A stretch of 64,000 nucleotides of DNA from Faecalibacterium prausnitzii (GTDB lineage Bacteria; Bacillota; Clostridia; Oscillospirales; Ruminococcaceae). Under the pieces are notes generated by a model. It made no database searches. It saw nothing but the letters and a program-made list of their open reading frames with translations, and was not told where the DNA came from. The stretch covers positions 62,001 to 126,000 of the forward strand of contig SFDE01000002.1 of assembly GCA_004558805.1 (NCBI GenBank), written 5' to 3'. Each line of letters begins with the position of its first letter. The first letter of the stretch is position 1. This document shows, piece by piece, positions 6,959 through 16,562 of the stretch. The translations under genes were made by a program, and so were the position numbers.

Positions 6959-9900
6959 TCAGAAAAAGCTTACCTGACTGCTTTCCGGCAGGTCGCCCAG
7001 AGCACCCACCTGACGCAGCCGTTCCAGAATGCTGCTGCCTACGCCAGACGCCTGCTGCAGCTCCTCCACCGAGATATACTCCTCTCCGTGGATGGTGACC
7101 CGCTCCAGTGCATCGGCGGCGGCACCGCCCAGACCTTTCAGGGAACAGAAGGGCAGCCGCACCTTGCCGTCCTCCACCACGTACCGGGAGCCACGGCTCT
7201 TGCCCAACTCAATGGGCAGGAATTCGTAACCCCGCGCAAGCATCTCGTTGACCAGCTGCAGGCTTACCAGCACGTCCTCGTCCTTGGCGTTCTTTTCTTC
7301 TTTCAGGCGGCGTTTTACCTCTTCCATGTGGGCGCGCGCCACCGCCGCCCCGCCTACAGCCGCCTCATAGTCGATATCATCGCCCCGGACGGTAAAGTAC
7401 ACCGCATAAAATGCCTGCGGGTGGTAGACTTTGAACCACATGAGCCGGATGGCACTCATAAGGTACGCCACGGCGTGTGCCTTGGGGAACATATACTTGA
7501 TCTTGCGGCAACTCTCGATGTACCAGTCCGGTACCTCGTGCTCCCGCATTGCCTCTTCCCAGCCGGGCTGGAAACCTCCCTTTGCCACCTTGCCCTTACG
7601 GACCGCCTCCATGATGTCGAATGCCATCTTGGGTTCCAGACCCTTGCGCAGCAGGTACAGCATGATACTGTCACGGCAGCCGATGACCTCTGCAATGGTG
7701 CAGGTACCGCTGCGGATCAGTTCATCGGCGTTGCCGGTCCACACGTCGGTGCCGTGGGACAGACCTGAGATCTGGATCAGCTCCGAAAAGTTCCGGGGGC
7801 GTGCCTCCACCAGCATTCCCCGGACAAAGTTGGTGCCCATTTCCGGGATGCCAAAGGTGCCGGTCTGGCTGTCGATCTGCTCCGGGGTAACCCCCAGTGC
7901 CTCCGGACTGGTGAGCAGGCTGTAGACCTTGGGGTCGTTCATAGGGATGGAGTCCACCGGGATGCCGGTATATTCCTCAAAATACTTGTAGAAGGTGGGC
8001 ATATCGTGTCCCAGCTCGTCCAGCTTCAGCAGGGTATCGTGGAGGTATTTGAACTCGAAGTGAGTGGTGAGCAGACCGCCTGCCACGTCGTCCGCCGGGT
8101 GCTGGATGGGACAGAAATCGTAGATCTCATAGGTGTCCGGCACCACCACCATGCCGCCGGGGTGCTGTCCCGTGGTGCGCTTGACGCCGGTGCAGCCCAA
8201 GGTCAGCCGGTTCTCCTCCGCATGGTTCACGGTGCGCCCCCGCTCTTCCAGATACTTGCGCACATAGCCGTAGGCGGTCTTATCCTGAATACCGGACACG
8301 GTGCCCGCCTTAAAAACGTTCGCCTTACCAAACAATTCCTCCGTGTAACGGTGAACATTGGACTGGTACTCGCCGGAGAAGTTCAGGTCGATATCCGGCT
8401 CCTTGTCGCCGTAGAAGCCCAGAAAAGTCTCAAAGGGGATGTCGTGCCCGTCCACCAGCATCCGGGTGCCGCATTCCGGACAGTTTTTGTCCGGCAGGTC
8501 AAAACCGTCGTCCACGCTGCCATCGGTGATGAACTCGCTGTGTTTGCACTTGGGGCAGCGGTAGTGAGGGGGCAGGCTGTTGACCTCCGAGATGCCGGAG
8601 AAGTGCGCCACGGCGGAGGAGCCAACGGAGCCACGGCTGCCCACCTGATAACCGCCAGCGTTGGAATACGCCACCAGCTTTACAGCGATGACGTACAGCA
8701 CGGCGTAGCCGTGTCCGCAGATGGAGTCCAGCTCCTTCTGCAGCCGTTTTTCCACGATCTCCGGCAGTGGGTCCCCGTAGTCCCGCCGGGCGTGCTCCCA
8801 TGTGGCGTCCCGGAGCTGCTGCTCGGCGCCCTCAATACTGGGCGGGTAGGTGCCCCGTGGGATGGCACGCACCGTGTTGTCGATCATGGCGGCGATCTTC
8901 CGGGGGTTCTTCACCACCACCTCGTACGCCTTTTCTTTAGGCAGGTAGCTGAACTGCGCCAGCATATCCTGGGTGGTGCGGAAGTACAGTGGGGGCTGGT
9001 TGTCGGCGTCCTTGAAGCCGTTGCCTGCCTGCAGCACCGCCCGGTAGACGGCGTCCTCCGGCTCGGTAAAGTGGACGTCGCCGGTGGCGATGACCGGCTT
9101 GTGCAGGTCCTCTCCCAGCCGGACCACGGTGCGGTTGAAGTCCTTGATGACCTCCTCGCTGTCCACCTTGCCATCCCGTACCATATAGGCGTTGTTGCCC
9201 AGAGGCTGGATCTCCAGAATGTCGTAGTAGGAGGCGATCTTTTTCAGTTCCTCGTAGGGGGTGCCGTCCACAATGGCACGGTACAGCTCTCCCGCCTCGC
9301 AGGCACTGGTGATCAGCAGACCGTCCCGGTACTTGTTCAGCAGGCTCCGGGGCACCCGGGGCTTTTTGAAGAAGTAGTTGACATGCGCCTCGCTGACGAT
9401 CTTGTACAGGTTTTTCAGTCCCATCTGGTTTTTGACCAGAATGATCAGATGATAGTACTTCTTTTTCAGCACCTCCCGGTTGCCCCCCAGACCGGTGTTG
9501 ATGCCGCTGACCATGGTGACGTCCTTTTCTTTCAGGTCGTTGAGCATGACTCCAAAGATCCGTCCCAGCGCCGCCGAGTCCTCGCAGGCACGGTGCGCCT
9601 CGTAGGGGGGAAGCTCCAGATGCTTGTTGATGGTACCCTGCTTGTAGTTGTGAAGTCCCGGGTACATCGCCTGCGCCATGGTCAGGGTGTCGATGTAGGT
9701 AGGCTCCAGCTTGATGCCGCTGCGCTTTGCGGCTGCCCGCAGAAAACGCATATCAAAGGAGTGGACATTGTGTCCCACAAGGATCCGGTCCCCTGCAAAC
9801 TGCAGGAACGCTTCCAGTGCCTCCTTTTCGCCGGGGGCATCCTCCACCATCTCGTTGGTGATGCCGGTAAGCTCGGTGATCCGGGGCGTGATGGGTTTGC

Positions 9901-11248
9901 CGGGCTTGACAAAGGTGTCAAACTCCGCCACCACCTCCCCGTTTTTCACGATCACTGCGCCGATCTCGGTAAGGAACTCCACCCCGGGGTCCAGACCGGT
10001 GGTCTCGGTGTCAAAGACGCAGAACTCCCCCTCTAGGGGCTGATCCTTTACGCCGTAGACACAGGGCACCATGTCGTCCACAAAGTACGCCTCGCAGCCG
10101 TAAATGAGCTTGAAGTTGGGATCCTTTTTGTGGATGTCGTCGGCGGCAAGCATCGCCTCCGGGTAGCCCTGACAGACGCCGTGGTCGGTAATGGCGATCG
10201 CCGGCTGTCCCATGCGGTGCGCCAGCCGGACGATGCCGCCGGGGTCGCAGAAGCCGTCCATGCTGGAAAGCTTGGTGTGCAGGTGCAGTTCCACCCGCTT
10301 TTCCGGGGCGGTGTCCTCCCGCTTTTTGCGCTCCACGAACAGCACATCGTAGGGGTAGACGATATAGTCATGCTCGTACTTATCGTAGGAGCAGTCGCCC
10401 CGGACGATGACGGTGGTGCCCTTGCCGATGGACTCCCACTTGGAGCAGTCCTCCCCTTCCTGCGCCCGGATCTTCAGGTTGATGGAACCGGTGTAGTCGG
10501 TGATGGAGACGGTGTAGATCTTGCGGTAGTTGCCCTTTACCTCGGTAAAGAACACATCGCCCCAGATGACGCACTTGCCGCCCTCGCCTCCCAGATCCTT
10601 GAGGGGGGTAAGGTTTTTGGGGGTGAACATCTTGCCGTGGAAGATAGTCACCGGCTTGTCCGTAAGGTCCAGACCCTCCACCTTGATGGAGGGGGCGGTG
10701 TTCTTTTTCTCAAACTTCACCACCGGCGGGGCGATCTTCCGTTCCAGTTTTTCTTCCAGCTGATGCTGTTCCGCCTCGCTGACGGTGCTCTGCAGCACCA
10801 CCGTGGGGGTCACACCGGTGTGGTCCGCAATGCGCTGTGCCAGCAGCTTTTCAAACTCCATCTCCTGCAGGAATTTGGTGCCGTGGCACACCCCCACCGT
10901 GATCTTCTGCCCCAGAATGGAAAGACTGCACCGGTCCAGAAAGCCGTTGATGGGCACGCCGTCCCGCTTCATCTCCTCCATCAGGTCCCGCAGGGCAGCT
11001 TCGTCCAGCATGGCGTAGCCAAAATGATTGTGGATCTTCAGCTCAAAGCCCTCGTAGTCGGGCTGCAGGGAAGCAAGCAGACGGGCACACAGCCCCTTAT
11101 CCAGCGGGGCGCCGCTGCGCAGGGTAAAGATCACCTGCCGATCCTGCCGGATCATGCGGGCGTGCTCTACGATCACCTGCCCGAAGCAGGACGCAAACGC
11201 CGGGTCTGCCATAAACTGGGGCCAAAGCTGGGAAACGAGTGGTGTCAC
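6959..11248 (-). CDS. polC: DNA polymerase III PolC-type alpha subunit
   Basis: Replicative DNA polymerase of low-GC Gram-positives with built-in 3'-5' exonuclease. A GTG start at 11248 is chosen since AAAGGAG lies 8 nt upstream; it gives 1429 residues, the family norm. Order: N-terminal and OB-fold region (1-310), PHP domain (VELHLHTKLSSMDGF near 319), inserted DnaQ-type exonuclease (FDTETTGLDPG near 410, to about 570), PHP remainder, Cys4 zinc site (CPKC near 900, CPEC near 925), palm with the catalytic DID in EPDIDLNFSG near 950, then fingers and helix-hairpin-helix part. It is the last gene of the uppS-cdsA-dxr-rseP-ispG cluster. Confidence 0.97.
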   Translation of the reverse strand: MTPLVSQLWPQFMADPAFASCFGQVIVEHARMIRQDRQVIFTLRSGAPLDKGLCARLLASLQPDYEGFELKIHNHFGYAMLDEAALRDLMEEMKRDGVPINGFLDRCSLSILGQKITVGVCHGTKFLQEMEFEKLLAQRIADHTGVTPTVVLQSTVSEAEQHQLEEKLERKIAPPVVKFEKKNTAPSIKVEGLDLTDKPVTIFHGKMFTPKNLTPLKDLGGEGGKCVIWGDVFFTEVKGNYRKIYTVSITDYTGSINLKIRAQEGEDCSKWESIGKGTTVIVRGDCSYDKYEHDYIVYPYDVLFVERKKREDTAPEKRVELHLHTKLSSMDGFCDPGGIVRLAHRMGQPAIAITDHGVCQGYPEAMLAADDIHKKDPNFKLIYGCEAYFVDDMVPCVYGVKDQPLEGEFCVFDTETTGLDPGVEFLTEIGAVIVKNGEVVAEFDTFVKPGKPITPRITELTGITNEMVEDAPGEKEALEAFLQFAGDRILVGHNVHSFDMRFLRAAAKRSGIKLEPTYIDTLTMAQAMYPGLHNYKQGTINKHLELPPYEAHRACEDSAALGRIFGVMLNDLKEKDVTMVSGINTGLGGNREVLKKKYYHLIILVKNQMGLKNLYKIVSEAHVNYFFKKPRVPRSLLNKYRDGLLITSACEAGELYRAIVDGTPYEELKKIASYYDILEIQPLGNNAYMVRDGKVDSEEVIKDFNRTVVRLGEDLHKPVIATGDVHFTEPEDAVYRAVLQAGNGFKDADNQPPLYFRTTQDMLAQFSYLPKEKAYEVVVKNPRKIAAMIDNTVRAIPRGTYPPSIEGAEQQLRDATWEHARRDYGDPLPEIVEKRLQKELDSICGHGYAVLYVIAVKLVAYSNAGGYQVGSRGSVGSSAVAHFSGISEVNSLPPHYRCPKCKHSEFITDGSVDDGFDLPDKNCPECGTRMLVDGHDIPFETFLGFYGDKEPDIDLNFSGEYQSNVHRYTEELFGKANVFKAGTVSGIQDKTAYGYVRKYLEERGRTVNHAEENRLTLGCTGVKRTTGQHPGGMVVVPDTYEIYDFCPIQHPADDVAGGLLTTHFEFKYLHDTLLKLDELGHDMPTFYKYFEEYTGIPVDSIPMNDPKVYSLLTSPEALGVTPEQIDSQTGTFGIPEMGTNFVRGMLVEARPRNFSELIQISGLSHGTDVWTGNADELIRSGTCTIAEVIGCRDSIMLYLLRKGLEPKMAFDIMEAVRKGKVAKGGFQPGWEEAMREHEVPDWYIESCRKIKYMFPKAHAVAYLMSAIRLMWFKVYHPQAFYAVYFTVRGDDIDYEAAVGGAAVARAHMEEVKRRLKEEKNAKDEDVLVSLQLVNEMLARGYEFLPIELGKSRGSRYVVEDGKVRLPFCSLKGLGGAAADALERVTIHGEEYISVEELQQASGVGSSILERLRQVGALGDLPESSQVSFF

Positions 11249-11272
11249 GGGTGGTACTCCTTTACCTGAAAC

Positions 11273-11307
11273 AGCCCTCCCCGTCCTTTGGGGGGACAGA
11301 GAGGGCT
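11273..11307. other. Hairpin between ispG and polC
   Basis: AGCCCTC pairs with GAGGGCT with an inner CCCC/GGGG stem. There is no T run on the minus strand, so it is more likely an intercistronic processing or stability element than a terminator. Confidence 0.45.
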
Positions 11308-11336
11308 TTGTATAACTTCCAATACTGCGATCCGGG

Positions 11337-12383
11337 TCAGATCTTGTAGATCTCTTCCATAAACTGATCCAGGATGTTGTCGCCGGTAAGCTTCTTGACG
11401 GGCTGTCCGTGGATGAACAGCACTGCCTCGCCCTTGCCGCCGGCAATGCCGATGTCCGCTTCCCGTGCCTCGCCGGGACCATTGACCACGCAGCCCATCA
11501 CTGCCACCTTGATGGACTTTTTGTAGCCCTGCAGCCGCTTTTCCACCTCATTGGCGATCTCGGTGCAGGGATACTGGGTGCGTCCGCAGGTGGGGCAGGT
11601 AATGACCTCCGGACCGGTTACGGGGAAGCCTACGGCACGCAGGATGTTGTAGCCTGCCTCCACTTCCTTTTCCGGCTCCGCTGCCAGAGATACCCGGATG
11701 GTATCACCGATGCCTTCCAGCAGCATGCCGCCGATGCCCATGCCGCTCTTCAGCAGACCCATCTGGTAGGTGCCCGCCTCGGTGACGCCCACATGGAGGG
11801 GGTAGTCCGTCACGGCGCTGAGCTGCCGGTATGCCTCCATCATCCGGGGGACATTGGAGTTCTTGATGGAGATGACGATGTTGTCAAAATCGAACTTCTC
11901 CAGCAGGCGCACATGGTACAGGGCGCTTTCCACCATTGCCTCCGGCACGGGAGCGCCGTACTTTGCCAGAATGTGCTTTTCCAGACTGCCGCCGTTGACA
12001 CCGATACGGATGGGGATATTTTTCTGCTGGCAGGCATCCACCACCGCCTTCACCCGGTCGTCGTCGCCGATGTTGCCGGGGTTGATGCGGATCTTATCCA
12101 CACCCACATCGGCACACGCCAGCGCCGCCTTGTAGTCAAAGTGGATATCCGCCACAATAGGGATGCTCACCGCATTCCGCACCGCCTCGATGCACTTGGC
12201 GTCTGCTGCACTGGGGCAGGTGACCCGCAGGATCTGGCAGCCCGCCGCCTCACAGCGCTTTGCCTGCGCCACATTGCCTTCGATGTCCTCCACCGGCACA
12301 TTGAGCATAGTCTGCACCGCAATGGGGTTGTTGCCGCCGATGGTCACATTGCCGATCTTTACTTCCCGTTTTTTCTGCCGCAT
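11337..12383 (-). CDS. ispG: 4-hydroxy-3-methylbut-2-en-1-yl diphosphate synthase
   Basis: Iron-sulfur enzyme of the MEP isoprenoid pathway, converting MEcPP to HMBPP. The 348-residue length matches bacterial forms. The N-terminal TIM-barrel begins REVKIGNVTIGGNNPIAVQTM and includes ADIHFDYKAALACADVGVDKIRINPGN (two shorter stretches of this are conserved). The C-terminal [4Fe-4S] ligands are in ITCPTCGRTQYPC and the closing motif is GCVVNGPGEAREADIG. AGAAGGGC precedes ATG. It sits with dxr and uppS, so early and late isoprenoid steps share one transcript. Confidence 0.97.
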   Translation of the reverse strand: MRQKKREVKIGNVTIGGNNPIAVQTMLNVPVEDIEGNVAQAKRCEAAGCQILRVTCPSAADAKCIEAVRNAVSIPIVADIHFDYKAALACADVGVDKIRINPGNIGDDDRVKAVVDACQQKNIPIRIGVNGGSLEKHILAKYGAPVPEAMVESALYHVRLLEKFDFDNIVISIKNSNVPRMMEAYRQLSAVTDYPLHVGVTEAGTYQMGLLKSGMGIGGMLLEGIGDTIRVSLAAEPEKEVEAGYNILRAVGFPVTGPEVITCPTCGRTQYPCTEIANEVEKRLQGYKKSIKVAVMGCVVNGPGEAREADIGIAGGKGEAVLFIHGQPVKKLTGDNILDQFMEEIYKI

Positions 12384-12428
12384 GGTACTGCCCTTCTCTT
12401 TCTTTTTATATGGTTGCTGCGTTATTTT

Positions 12429-13538
12429 TTACACTGCCCCGGTAAACAGCCTGAGGATGTCGTTGAAGGTGGCAAAGATCATCAGCCCGAACAGCAGCGC
12501 AAAGGTCGCCACGGTCAAGCCGCCCTGCAGCTTTTCCGGCACCGGGTGTCCGGTGATGCCTTCAATGAGCAGGAACACCACCTTGCCGCCGTCCAGCGCC
12601 GGGAAGGGCAGCAGGTTGAAGATGCCCAGATTGATGGTGATCAATGCCAGCAGCTCCAGCAGGTCCTGCCAGCCGTAGCTTGCTGCCTGTCCGATGGCAC
12701 TGACGATGCCCACAGGACCGGAAAGGTTGTTGATGCTTTCCCGTCCCCGCACAAGGTCTGCCAGAGAGGTAAAGACGATGCGCCCGTAGTACAGCACGCT
12801 GTTGCCTGCCTCCCGCAGCACGTTCAGGGGCGTTTTTCGGATGCCGTACACCGAAAAGCCCAGATCCATATGGACCTGTCCCCTGTCGTCCGTCCAGGTA
12901 TCAAACTGCACGTTTTTCAGCTCTACCTTCTGTCCGTCCCGCAGCACCGTAAAGTCTGCCCGGTACTGTTCGGTACGCACCAGCTCGTAGATCACATCGT
13001 TTGCCACAAAGCACCGCCGTCCGTTGACGGCGATCACCTCGTCCCCTGCCTGCAGACCGGTCTGCCCGCAGAGGGCACCCTCGTCCACCGCATAGACGAT
13101 CTTGCTGGTAATGGGCTCCCCGTCCGCTGCCAGAAGGATCACCAGAACCACAAAACCCAGCACAAAGTTCATGACAGCGCCTGCCAGCATCACCAGCGCC
13201 CGCTGCCATACCGGTGCCTCGTTCAGGGGGCAGCCTTGAGGATGATCCGGCTGCTGTGCCTCCTGCTGTGTCTCCTGCTCTCCCCGGGCAGACTCTGCCT
13301 GCCGGCTTTCGGGGCTTTCCTCCCCTTCCAGCGCCACAAAACCGCCTACCGGCAGCGCACGGAGGCTGTACTGGGTACCTTTGCAGTGCTTTTTCCAGAG
13401 AACAGGACCCATGCCGATGGAAAACTCGTTGACCTGAATGCCGCAGAGCTTTGCCACTGCAAAGTGCCCGAACTCATGGATGGCGATCACAGCGCTGAAC
13501 ACGAACAGCGCAGCGATCAAAGTGATAATAAATGACAT
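12429..13538 (-). CDS. rseP: RIP metalloprotease RseP/RasP (site-2 protease)
   Basis: Membrane zinc protease that cuts transmembrane segments of regulators and signal peptides. The active-site motif HEFGH is at residues 21-25 within the first membrane helix. A PDZ domain follows at about 170-250 (GLQAGDEVIAVNGRR). The second metal motif (LLPFPALDGGKVVF) is near residue 310, flanked by membrane helices. A hydrophilic segment around residues 70-95 rich in Glu and Gln is longer than usual (SPESRQAESARGEQETQQEA). Length 369 residues, AGGAG before ATG. It lies between dxr and ispG, the standard clostridial order. Confidence 0.95.
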   Translation of the reverse strand: MSFIITLIAALFVFSAVIAIHEFGHFAVAKLCGIQVNEFSIGMGPVLWKKHCKGTQYSLRALPVGGFVALEGEESPESRQAESARGEQETQQEAQQPDHPQGCPLNEAPVWQRALVMLAGAVMNFVLGFVVLVILLAADGEPITSKIVYAVDEGALCGQTGLQAGDEVIAVNGRRCFVANDVIYELVRTEQYRADFTVLRDGQKVELKNVQFDTWTDDRGQVHMDLGFSVYGIRKTPLNVLREAGNSVLYYGRIVFTSLADLVRGRESINNLSGPVGIVSAIGQAASYGWQDLLELLALITINLGIFNLLPFPALDGGKVVFLLIEGITGHPVPEKLQGGLTVATFALLFGLMIFATFNDILRLFTGAV

Positions 13539-13550
13539 TGCGTCTCCTAT

Positions 13551-14702
13551 TTACCGGTGTGCCTGCACAAAAGCACGTGCCATGCGGTCACACTCGTAGA
13601 CATCGCTGAGGGTATAGTCGCCGCCAAAGCTGTCGCTGTCCACCACAGCCTCCACCAGACGACCGATATCCAGAAAACCGATCTTATCCTCCAGGAACAG
13701 CTTGACTGCCTCCTCGTTTGCACCGTTTGCGGCGCAGGGACCCAGACCGCCCTTTTTGATTGCCTTTTTGCAGGCGGCAAGGCAGCGGAAGGTCTCTTCG
13801 TCTGCCACGTCAAAGGTCAGCATCTTCAGGGCGGCAAAGTCCAGCTCCGGCACCACCCCCGGCACCCGCTCCGGGTAGGTCAGGGCGTACTGGATGGGGA
13901 TCCGCATATCCGGCACCCCCAGCTGGGCGATCACCGAGTTGTCGCTGTACTGCACCGCCGAGTGGACGATGCTCTGGCGCTGGACCACGATCTGGATCTT
14001 CTCCGGCGGCAGACCGAACAGCCATACCGCCTCGATGAGCTCCAGACCCTTGTTCATAAGGGTGGCAGAGTCGATGGTGATCTTTGCGCCCATGTTCCAG
14101 TTGGGGTGACGGAGGGCGTCTGCCTTGGTCTTGCCCCGGAGCTCCTCGGTCTTCATGCCAAAGAAGGGACCGCCGGAAGCGGTGAGCAGGATCTTGGTAA
14201 GGCTCTTGGCACTTTCCTTGTCCTGCAGGCACTGGAAGATGGCAGAGTGCTCGCTGTCCACCGGCAGCAGCTTTACCCCGTGCTTTTCCACCGCCCGGGT
14301 CACCAGATGACCGCCGGTAACAAGGCTCTCTTTGTTGGCAAGTGCCAGGTCGTGTCCGCTCTCAATGGCGCACAGGCTTGCGCCCAGACCTGCAATGCCC
14401 ACCACGCTGTTCAGCACCACATCGGGTCCTTCCAGCGCTGCCAGCTCCTTGAGCCCCTCCGGACCGGTAAGCAGATAAGGGGCATCTGCCCTGCCGGCAA
14501 GGGCGGCATCCAGCTTTTCGGCTGCCGCCGGGTCGGTCATGCAGACGTATTTGGGGTGGAATTCCTGGATCTGCTGCAGGATCTTATCCACATGGCTGTG
14601 TGCCGACAGACCGAATACCTCGTAGCCCTGGGCACGGATCACATCCAGACTCTGGGTGCCGATGGAACCGGTGGAACCCAGAAGAGTGATTTTCTTGGAC
14701 AT
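13551..14702 (-). CDS. dxr: 1-deoxy-D-xylulose 5-phosphate reductoisomerase
   Basis: Second step of the MEP pathway, NADPH-dependent formation of MEP. The N-terminal dinucleotide fold starts LLGSTGSIGTQSLDVIRAQG, the substrate region includes ANKESLVTGG and VDSEHSAIFQCL, and TASGGPFFGMK is the conserved loop. Length 383 residues is typical. GGAGGGAG precedes ATG; the next gene rseP starts 12 nt after its stop. Confidence 0.97.
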   Translation of the reverse strand: MSKKITLLGSTGSIGTQSLDVIRAQGYEVFGLSAHSHVDKILQQIQEFHPKYVCMTDPAAAEKLDAALAGRADAPYLLTGPEGLKELAALEGPDVVLNSVVGIAGLGASLCAIESGHDLALANKESLVTGGHLVTRAVEKHGVKLLPVDSEHSAIFQCLQDKESAKSLTKILLTASGGPFFGMKTEELRGKTKADALRHPNWNMGAKITIDSATLMNKGLELIEAVWLFGLPPEKIQIVVQRQSIVHSAVQYSDNSVIAQLGVPDMRIPIQYALTYPERVPGVVPELDFAALKMLTFDVADEETFRCLAACKKAIKKGGLGPCAANGANEEAVKLFLEDKIGFLDIGRLVEAVVDSDSFGGDYTLSDVYECDRMARAFVQAHR

Positions 14703-14725
14703 GGTTTTTCTCCCTCCTGTACTTT

Positions 14726-15586
14726 TCAGTAATAGAATACGGCGGTGATGACCATGGTGACAAAGGGCGCAATGAACATCACGCTGTCAAAACGGTCCAG
14801 AATGCCGCCGTGACCCGGGAAGATGGTGCCGTAGTCCTTGATGCCGCACTGACGCTTCACCACACTGGCAAACAGGTCCCCGTAGATGCCCAGCACTGCC
14901 GCCACGCAGCCCAGCAGGGCAATGATCACATACATGGACACCCCGATGTTGGACCGGGTGAACGCTTCCAGCCGGTCTGCCGCCACCGAGTACACCAGGG
15001 TGATGATGACGCCAAATGCCATGGTGCCCAGCACGCCGCCAATGGCGCCTTCCACCGTCTTTTTGGGGCTGACCACCGGACACAGCTTATGCTTGCCAAA
15101 GGCGCGTCCCGCAAAGTAGGCGCAGGTGTCCCCGCCCCATGCAAAGCAGAGGATCAGCAGGATAAAGAACATGGCATCGTAGCCAAAGCGATCCACCGGC
15201 AGCAGCTCCTTGAGCAGGATGAAGGAATAAAAGCAGAAGGTCACAATGCCCGAAAACATCACCAGACCGCTTGCCTTCTGGTAGCTGATGGAGCCGTTGC
15301 GCACCACCAGATAGATGGCGTAGAACACCACCAGTACAAAGCTGGCAGGCATCAGCAGTCTCCGCGCACTGCTGTAGCCGGAAAGCATGACCAGCAGCAC
15401 ATAGGGGATCTGCACCACGTACAAAAGCCAGTCCTTCTTTTCAAAGCCCAGCGCACCGTAGATCTCGTGGACTGCGATGAGGGTGATCGCCGCCACCACA
15501 AGGTTAAAGATGGGGGTGTTGAAGGTGAACATCACGCCAATCAGGACGATGATTCCCACAATTGCGGTTATAACACGTGTTTTCAT
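14726..15586 (-). CDS. cdsA: Phosphatidate cytidylyltransferase
   Basis: Integral membrane enzyme making CDP-diacylglycerol for phospholipid synthesis. The 286-residue protein is almost entirely hydrophobic helices (about eight). The family signature is complete near the C-terminus: SVVKRQCGIKDYG, then PGHGGILDRFDS. AGGAG precedes ATG. It lies downstream of uppS and upstream of dxr. Confidence 0.96.
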   Translation of the reverse strand: MKTRVITAIVGIIVLIGVMFTFNTPIFNLVVAAITLIAVHEIYGALGFEKKDWLLYVVQIPYVLLVMLSGYSSARRLLMPASFVLVVFYAIYLVVRNGSISYQKASGLVMFSGIVTFCFYSFILLKELLPVDRFGYDAMFFILLILCFAWGGDTCAYFAGRAFGKHKLCPVVSPKKTVEGAIGGVLGTMAFGVIITLVYSVAADRLEAFTRSNIGVSMYVIIALLGCVAAVLGIYGDLFASVVKRQCGIKDYGTIFPGHGGILDRFDSVMFIAPFVTMVITAVFYY

Positions 15587-15614
15587 AGGTTTGTTCTCCT
15601 TTGTTCTTCCGGAA

Positions 15615-15635
15615 GCTGCCGGGTGTCCCGGCAGC
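15615..15635. other. Intercistronic hairpin between uppS and cdsA
   Basis: GCTGCCGGG and CCCGGCAGC form a perfect 9-bp stem with a 3-nt loop, followed by a second short stem GGACCGTCC. No T run. Possibly an mRNA processing or stability site. Confidence 0.4.
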
Positions 15636-15708
15636 CGTGCGGTCAGAGGAACAGCCGGACCGTCCGGTCCTGCGTCCTGCGCAGGTCAGGTTGCCTGAAC
15701 TGTTCCGC

Positions 15709-16422
15709 TTACAAACCGCCGAACCGGCGGGAGCGGTGGTTGAACTCCTCAATGGCGGTGTCCAGATCGGCACGGGTAAAGTCCGGCCACAGAACGTCCA
15801 TCTCCACCAGTTCGGCATACGCCGCCTGCCAGAGCATGAAGTTGGACAGCCGCTTTTCTCCGCTGGGACGCAGGATAAAATCCGGGTCCTTCTGCCCGGC
15901 GGTGTACATGGCGTCGCTCATCATCTCTTCGGTGATGTCCGCCGGGTCCAGCTGCCCTGCCGCCGCCTTTGCCGCCAGCTGCTGCGCTGCCCGCACGATC
16001 TCCGGGCGTCCGCCGTAGTTGATGGCAATGTTCAGGGTCATGCCGGTCTTGCACGCCGAGTCCTCCTCCAGCTGATTCATCATCTTCTGGAGCTTGGGGT
16101 CCAGCGCCGTGCGGTCTCCCAGAAACTTGATGCGGATGTTGCGGTTCTTGTAGTCAAAACCCTCGATGAGGTACTGACCAAACAGGCGCATGATGGCGCC
16201 CACCTCGTCCATGGGGCGCTTCCAGTTCTCGGTGGAAAAGGCATAGAAGTACACCGATGCCACTCCCAGCTCATCGCAGTAGTTGGCGATGTCCTTGAAC
16301 ACCTCTGCGCCCTTTTTGTGTCCTGCTGTCCGGGGCAGACCCCGGTTTTTAGCCCAGCGTCCGTTGCCGTCCATGATGATGCCGATGGAAAGCCCCTCGG
16401 CAAACTCTTTTGGATGTGCCAT
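15709..16422 (-). CDS. uppS: Undecaprenyl diphosphate synthase
   Basis: Cis-prenyltransferase that makes the C55 lipid carrier for peptidoglycan. The start at 16422 (MAHPKEFAEGL) is chosen as GGGAGGA lies just upstream; the frame itself opens earlier. Length 237 residues. The first substrate motif is IGIIMDGNGRWAKNRGLPR with the catalytic Asp at about residue 15; FYAFSTENWKRP and the C-terminal DFILRPSGEKRLSNFMLWQ with DVLWPDF are the other family motifs. The frr terminator lies upstream, so it probably heads its own transcript toward cdsA. Confidence 0.96.
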   Translation of the reverse strand: MAHPKEFAEGLSIGIIMDGNGRWAKNRGLPRTAGHKKGAEVFKDIANYCDELGVASVYFYAFSTENWKRPMDEVGAIMRLFGQYLIEGFDYKNRNIRIKFLGDRTALDPKLQKMMNQLEEDSACKTGMTLNIAINYGGRPEIVRAAQQLAAKAAAGQLDPADITEEMMSDAMYTAGQKDPDFILRPSGEKRLSNFMLWQAAYAELVEMDVLWPDFTRADLDTAIEEFNHRSRRFGGL

Positions 16423-16500
16423 TTTATCCTCCCGGCAGCCGCCTGCCGTCCCGGGAAGCCGCTTTCTGCAGACCGTGCTGCCGCAGGAAACTGCCTCCGA

Positions 16501-16538
16501 AAAAAGTGCCGCGCACCTTAACCCAGCGCACGGCACCC
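16501..16538 (-). terminator. Terminator after frr
   Basis: On the minus strand GTGCCGTGCGC pairs with GTGCGCGGCAC (two wobble or mismatch positions) and is followed by TTTTTT. Confidence 0.75.
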
Positions 16539-16562
16539 TGTTTGTTGCTCTTGTGCAGCCGA